Of a stretch of 64,000 nucleotides of DNA, positions 60,334 through 64,000 are shown in pieces. Position numbers and translations under genes: made by a program. This DNA is from Novosphingobium sp. (GTDB taxonomy: Bacteria; Pseudomonadota; Alphaproteobacteria; Sphingomonadales; Sphingomonadaceae). The first letter of the stretch is position 1, and every line of letters starts with the position of its first letter. The notes below the pieces were generated by a model, which saw nothing but the letters and a program-made list of their open reading frames with translations, ran no database searches and was not told the origin of the DNA. The DNA lies in assembly GCA_025356575.1 (NCBI GenBank), contig JANXSP010000029.1, positions 49,471-113,470 of the forward strand, read 5' to 3'.

Positions 60334-60506
60334 AGATGTGCTCCCGATCGGACGCGCGCGGCGCCCGGCACTTGGGCCGCCCCTACCAAACCCGCAGAGC
60401 GCGGCCTAGTCATTTGGCGGGTTGCGCCGGACATTTGCCGCCCCGCACGCCCGCCGCGACGTTCCGCTTGCCCTTGGCCCCCGCTTCCCCCCATCTAGGG
60501 GCAGCG

Positions 60507-62600
60507 ATGTTGCGCCAGTATGAACTTGTCGAGCGGGTGAAAGCCTACGACCCCAATGCCGACGAGGCGCTGCTGAACCGCGCCTATGTTTATTCGGTGC
60601 AGAAGCACGGCACCCAGAAGCGCGCTTCTGGCGATCCCTATTTCAGCCATCCGATCGAAGTGGCCGGGTTGATGACCGACTTGAAGCTCGACGAGCAGAC
60701 CATCGTCACCGCGCTGCTCCACGATACGGTCGAGGATACCCTGGCGACGATCGAGGAGGTCGAGAAGCTGTTCGGCCCCGACATCGCCCGTCTGGTCGAC
60801 GGGGTGACCAAGCTATCCAAGATCGAGACGCTGACCGAGAACGAGCGCGCCGCGGAAAACTTGCGCAAGTTCCTTCTGGCGATGAGCGAAGACCTGCGTG
60901 TGCTCCTCGTCAAGCTCGCCGACCGGCTGCACAACATGCGCACGCTCCACTTCATCAAGAGCGAGGACAAGCGCCGCCGCATCGCCAAGGAGACGATGGA
61001 TATCTATGCGCCCCTGGCCGAGCGCGTGGGGATGTACGAATACATGCGCGAGATGCAGCTCCTCGCGTTCGAGCAACTCGAACCCGAGGCTTACGCCACG
61101 ATCACCGGGCGGCTCGCGCAGATCCGCAGCCAGGAAGGCGGGCAGGTCGATGCCATCGCGCTGGCGATCAAGCAGGCGCTGGCCGAAGCCGGGTTCAAGG
61201 TCGAGGTTTCGGGGCGCGAGAAGCACCCGTTCTCGATCTGGCAGAAGATGGCTGAACGCCACGTCAGTTTCGAACAGATCACCGATATCATGGCGTTCCG
61301 CGTGCTGACCGAGACCGCGGATGACTGCTACTGCGCGCTCGGCGTGCTCCACCAGACCTGGCAGATGATCCCCGGGCGGTTCAAGGACTACCTCTCGACA
61401 CCGAAGTCGAACGGCTACCGCTCGCTCCACACCTCGCTAATTTACGAAAACTCGATGCGGATGGAAGTGCAGATCCGAACCAAGGAAATGCACCGTCTCA
61501 ACGAATTCGGGCTGGCCGCGCACTGGGCTTACAAGCAAGGCGAAACCCGGCCCGATGGGCAGGTCGGCTGGCTGCGCGACCTGATCGAGATCGTCGACGC
61601 CAGCCACGATGCCGAGGAACTGCTCGAGCATACCCGGCTGGCGATCTATCAGGACCGGATCTTTGCGTTCACCCCCAAGGGCGCGCTGCACCAATTGCCC
61701 AAGGGCGCGACCTCGATCGATTTCGCCTACGACGTCCACACCGATCTCGGCAGCCTGGCGGTGGGCGCCAAAATCAACGGGCGGCACATGCCGCTGCGTA
61801 CCCCGCTGAACAACGGCGACGTGGTCGAGATCATCAAGAGCCGCAACGCCTCGCCCCAGCTCTCGTGGCTCGGGTTCGTGGTCACCGGCAAGGCCCGAGC
61901 CGCGATCCGCCGCGCGGTGCGGATGAACGAGCGCAAGGAAGTTGCCGCGATCGGGCGCAAGCTGTTCGACGAGATTGCCGAGCGGCTCCCTGGCAAGATC
62001 GGCAAGAAAGCCGTGGCCGATGCGGTCAAGCGGCTCGGCTTCACGCGCGAGGACGATCTGATGCACGCCATCGGCTCGGCCAAGCTCGGCGATCACCAGG
62101 TGATGGAAGCGCTTGTCCCCGGCAGCGCCGCCGAACTTCCCGATGCGGCAAGCTGGCCGCGCCAGGAACGCGCGATCTCGATCCGCGGGCTGACCCCGGG
62201 GATGGGCTTCCAGCTCGCCAATTGCTGCCACCCGGTGCCGGGCGACCGCATCGTCGGGCTGCGCGAGGCGGGCAAGGGGGTCGAAGTCCACGCGATCGAT
62301 TGCCTCGACCTCGCCAACGGCATCGATGCCGATTGGCTCGACCTGTCATGGGGCGAACGCAGCAACGGCGCGATCGGGCGGGTGCGTGCGGTGCTATACA
62401 ACCGCCCGGGAACGCTGGCGGAAATGGCCGGGATATTCGCGGGTAGCCGCGCCAACGTCGTCAACCTGCAGATGACCCAGCAGGACGATCCGTTCCACAC
62501 CTATGAGATCGATCTCGAGGTCAAGGACCTTGCCCACCTCACCCGCATCGTCAGCGCGCTGCGCGCCAGCGATGCGGTCGCGCAGGCGGAGCGGATGTAG
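60507..62600 (+). CDS. RelA/SpoT-family (p)ppGpp synthetase/hydrolase
   Basis: HD domain YFSHPIEVAGLMTD...LLHDTVEDT; synthetase KSNGYRSLHTSL; TGS and ACT domains. Confidence 0.96.
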   Translation: MLRQYELVERVKAYDPNADEALLNRAYVYSVQKHGTQKRASGDPYFSHPIEVAGLMTDLKLDEQTIVTALLHDTVEDTLATIEEVEKLFGPDIARLVDGVTKLSKIETLTENERAAENLRKFLLAMSEDLRVLLVKLADRLHNMRTLHFIKSEDKRRRIAKETMDIYAPLAERVGMYEYMREMQLLAFEQLEPEAYATITGRLAQIRSQEGGQVDAIALAIKQALAEAGFKVEVSGREKHPFSIWQKMAERHVSFEQITDIMAFRVLTETADDCYCALGVLHQTWQMIPGRFKDYLSTPKSNGYRSLHTSLIYENSMRMEVQIRTKEMHRLNEFGLAAHWAYKQGETRPDGQVGWLRDLIEIVDASHDAEELLEHTRLAIYQDRIFAFTPKGALHQLPKGATSIDFAYDVHTDLGSLAVGAKINGRHMPLRTPLNNGDVVEIIKSRNASPQLSWLGFVVTGKARAAIRRAVRMNERKEVAAIGRKLFDEIAERLPGKIGKKAVADAVKRLGFTREDDLMHAIGSAKLGDHQVMEALVPGSAAELPDAASWPRQERAISIRGLTPGMGFQLANCCHPVPGDRIVGLREAGKGVEVHAIDCLDLANGIDADWLDLSWGERSNGAIGRVRAVLYNRPGTLAEMAGIFAGSRANVVNLQMTQQDDPFHTYEIDLEVKDLAHLTRIVSALRASDAVAQAERM

Positions 62601-62606
62601 GGCGCG

Positions 62607-63629
62607 CTATCCGGCCGGCGGGACCCGCCGCACCGGGACCGGGATGTTGCACACGTCGGCGCCGCCTGCGGGATGGATGAAGAACGGATCACGGCGGTTG
62701 GCGCGGGCATCGGCATAGCGCGCGAATGTCTCGCTTTCGGTCGAGAGGTACTGATACGCCGGCAGCCCCGTCACTTCGTTGCCGAGCCGCACCGACACGA
62801 TCGGCACCCGCTCGCCCGTCGTCTCGTAGAACCCCAGCGCCCCGGTCCCGCGCGGGAGGCTCGAGAGCAAATCGATTCCCTCGATCACCCGCCCGACCAG
62901 CGCGATATTGCGGTCCAGATGCCGCGGCGGGGTGCCGATCACGGTATAAAGTTCGGCGCCCGAGCCGGTATCGGGCGAGAGGTTCCGGCCGACGCCGACC
63001 ATGCCGTAGCAGTGGACGGGCCACATCGCGCCGCGCAAATCGCTCGCAACCGGCCATCCAGCGGACAGGCTGGTCCAGATCGCGTAAGCATCGCGCGGGA
63101 CTGCGGAGACGGCGGTCTGCGATGTCTGATCCGTGGCCATGGCGCGCCGCAGATTGGACATGGCATTATTTTCCCAGCGGTTCTTGAGATCGGCGGGAAG
63201 CCGGGTGTCGTAGGCACTCTGGGGTACCGTAGCCAACCCAGGCGGCAACGCCTTCGCCCTGGCCTTGTCCTCGCCGTTCGCATCGCCCCACTGGACGACA
63301 TAATTATCCTGCACCCGGTTGATGCTCGTCCCGTCCCACCAATGCGCCGCGGCGAGGCGGCGAATGTTGGCGACCCAGCCTTGCGAAAACGGCGCGGGAA
63401 TGAGCTGGATCACCACGCGCCGCGCTTTCCCCTTTGCGTCGGGAGCCAGGTCCATGACCAGCAGATCGCCCGCCGGGATCGCGCGCCACTCGCCCGCCGG
63501 CGCCGCGGCGACGATTTCACCCAGGCTGGGCGCGGGCGCAGCAGAGGCAGCCGGCGGGGTCGGGCCTCCCTGTGCAAGCGCACTCCACGTGAGCGAGAGC
63601 GCGGCAGCGATGACAGAATTGCGGTTCAT
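62607..63629 (-). CDS. Cyclophilin-type peptidylprolyl isomerase (exported)
   Basis: Signal peptide; cyclophilin-like WWDGTSINRVQDNYVVQWGD; NLSPDTGSGAELYTVIG. Confidence 0.8.
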   Translation of the reverse strand: MNRNSVIAAALSLTWSALAQGGPTPPAASAAPAPSLGEIVAAAPAGEWRAIPAGDLLVMDLAPDAKGKARRVVIQLIPAPFSQGWVANIRRLAAAHWWDGTSINRVQDNYVVQWGDANGEDKARAKALPPGLATVPQSAYDTRLPADLKNRWENNAMSNLRRAMATDQTSQTAVSAVPRDAYAIWTSLSAGWPVASDLRGAMWPVHCYGMVGVGRNLSPDTGSGAELYTVIGTPPRHLDRNIALVGRVIEGIDLLSSLPRGTGALGFYETTGERVPIVSVRLGNEVTGLPAYQYLSTESETFARYADARANRRDPFFIHPAGGADVCNIPVPVRRVPPAG

Positions 63630-63738
63630 TCCCCAACCTGCCACGCGCGTCGTCGATCCGAAAGCCCCCAGCCTTGCGAAAGCCCCCGCCTTGCGAAAGC
63701 CCGGTGGTGTCGCTAGGCGCACCCGTTCCAGAGCATGC

Positions 63739-63829
63739 GGAGCGGTGGCCGAGTGGTCGAAGGCGCTCGCCTGGAAAGTGAGTATACGCCAAAAGCGTAT
63801 CGTGGGTTCGAATCCCACCCGCTCCGCCA
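63739..63829 (+). tRNA. tRNA-Ser (anticodon GGA)
   Basis: GGAGCGG...CCGCTCC-G-CCA; anticodon stem-loop CTCGC-CTGGAAA-GTGAG; long variable arm TATACGCCAAAAGCGTAT. Confidence 0.96.
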
Positions 63830-64000
63830 CACAGTCTTAAGTATCTGATCTAATAGAGAAAACTTCTCCAGAATGGCGGCAATTCGCGCCTGTTCTGTTT
63901 ACTTCGGGACTGCCGAGAGCCCCCTGATAACCAACGATTCGACCAACTGGCGGAGCTTTCTCTGGCCCATAGGCCGGTGGTACCGTTCTGTTATCGTCTG

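Overview
This 64 kb window is a gene-dense, high-GC chromosomal segment. Its codon usage and gene content (UbiG, HflKC-DegP, SPFH-NfeD, a DUF1674/SDHAF4-like protein, TonB receptors, sphingomonad-like hypotheticals) fit an alphaproteobacterium, probably Sphingomonadales. I support about 48 protein-coding genes, tRNA-Lys(TTT), tRNA-Ser(GGA), several intrinsic-terminator-like hairpins, short tandem repeats, one operator-like palindrome and one probable multicopper-oxidase (CopA-like) remnant. I found no CRISPR array, rRNA, prophage or IS element. Most of the window is ordinary housekeeping sequence. The best candidates for something under-described are: (1) a TonB receptor followed by two PepSY-TM proteins, the second carrying sialidase-type Asp-box repeats between its membrane segments (37.9-43.0 kb); (2) a 1600-aa autotransporter with an internally duplicated passenger of about 1 kb and a palindrome upstream (52.4-57.4 kb); (3) a translationally coupled amidase / lactone oxidase / D-threonine-aldolase-like trio (48.6-52.4 kb); (4) divergent family members: a CX4R phosphatase-like protein, an orphan xanthine-dehydrogenase-type large subunit with a degenerate motif, and a cysteine-free MlaA-like protein. 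All family assignments are by reading motifs by eye; no database search was run.
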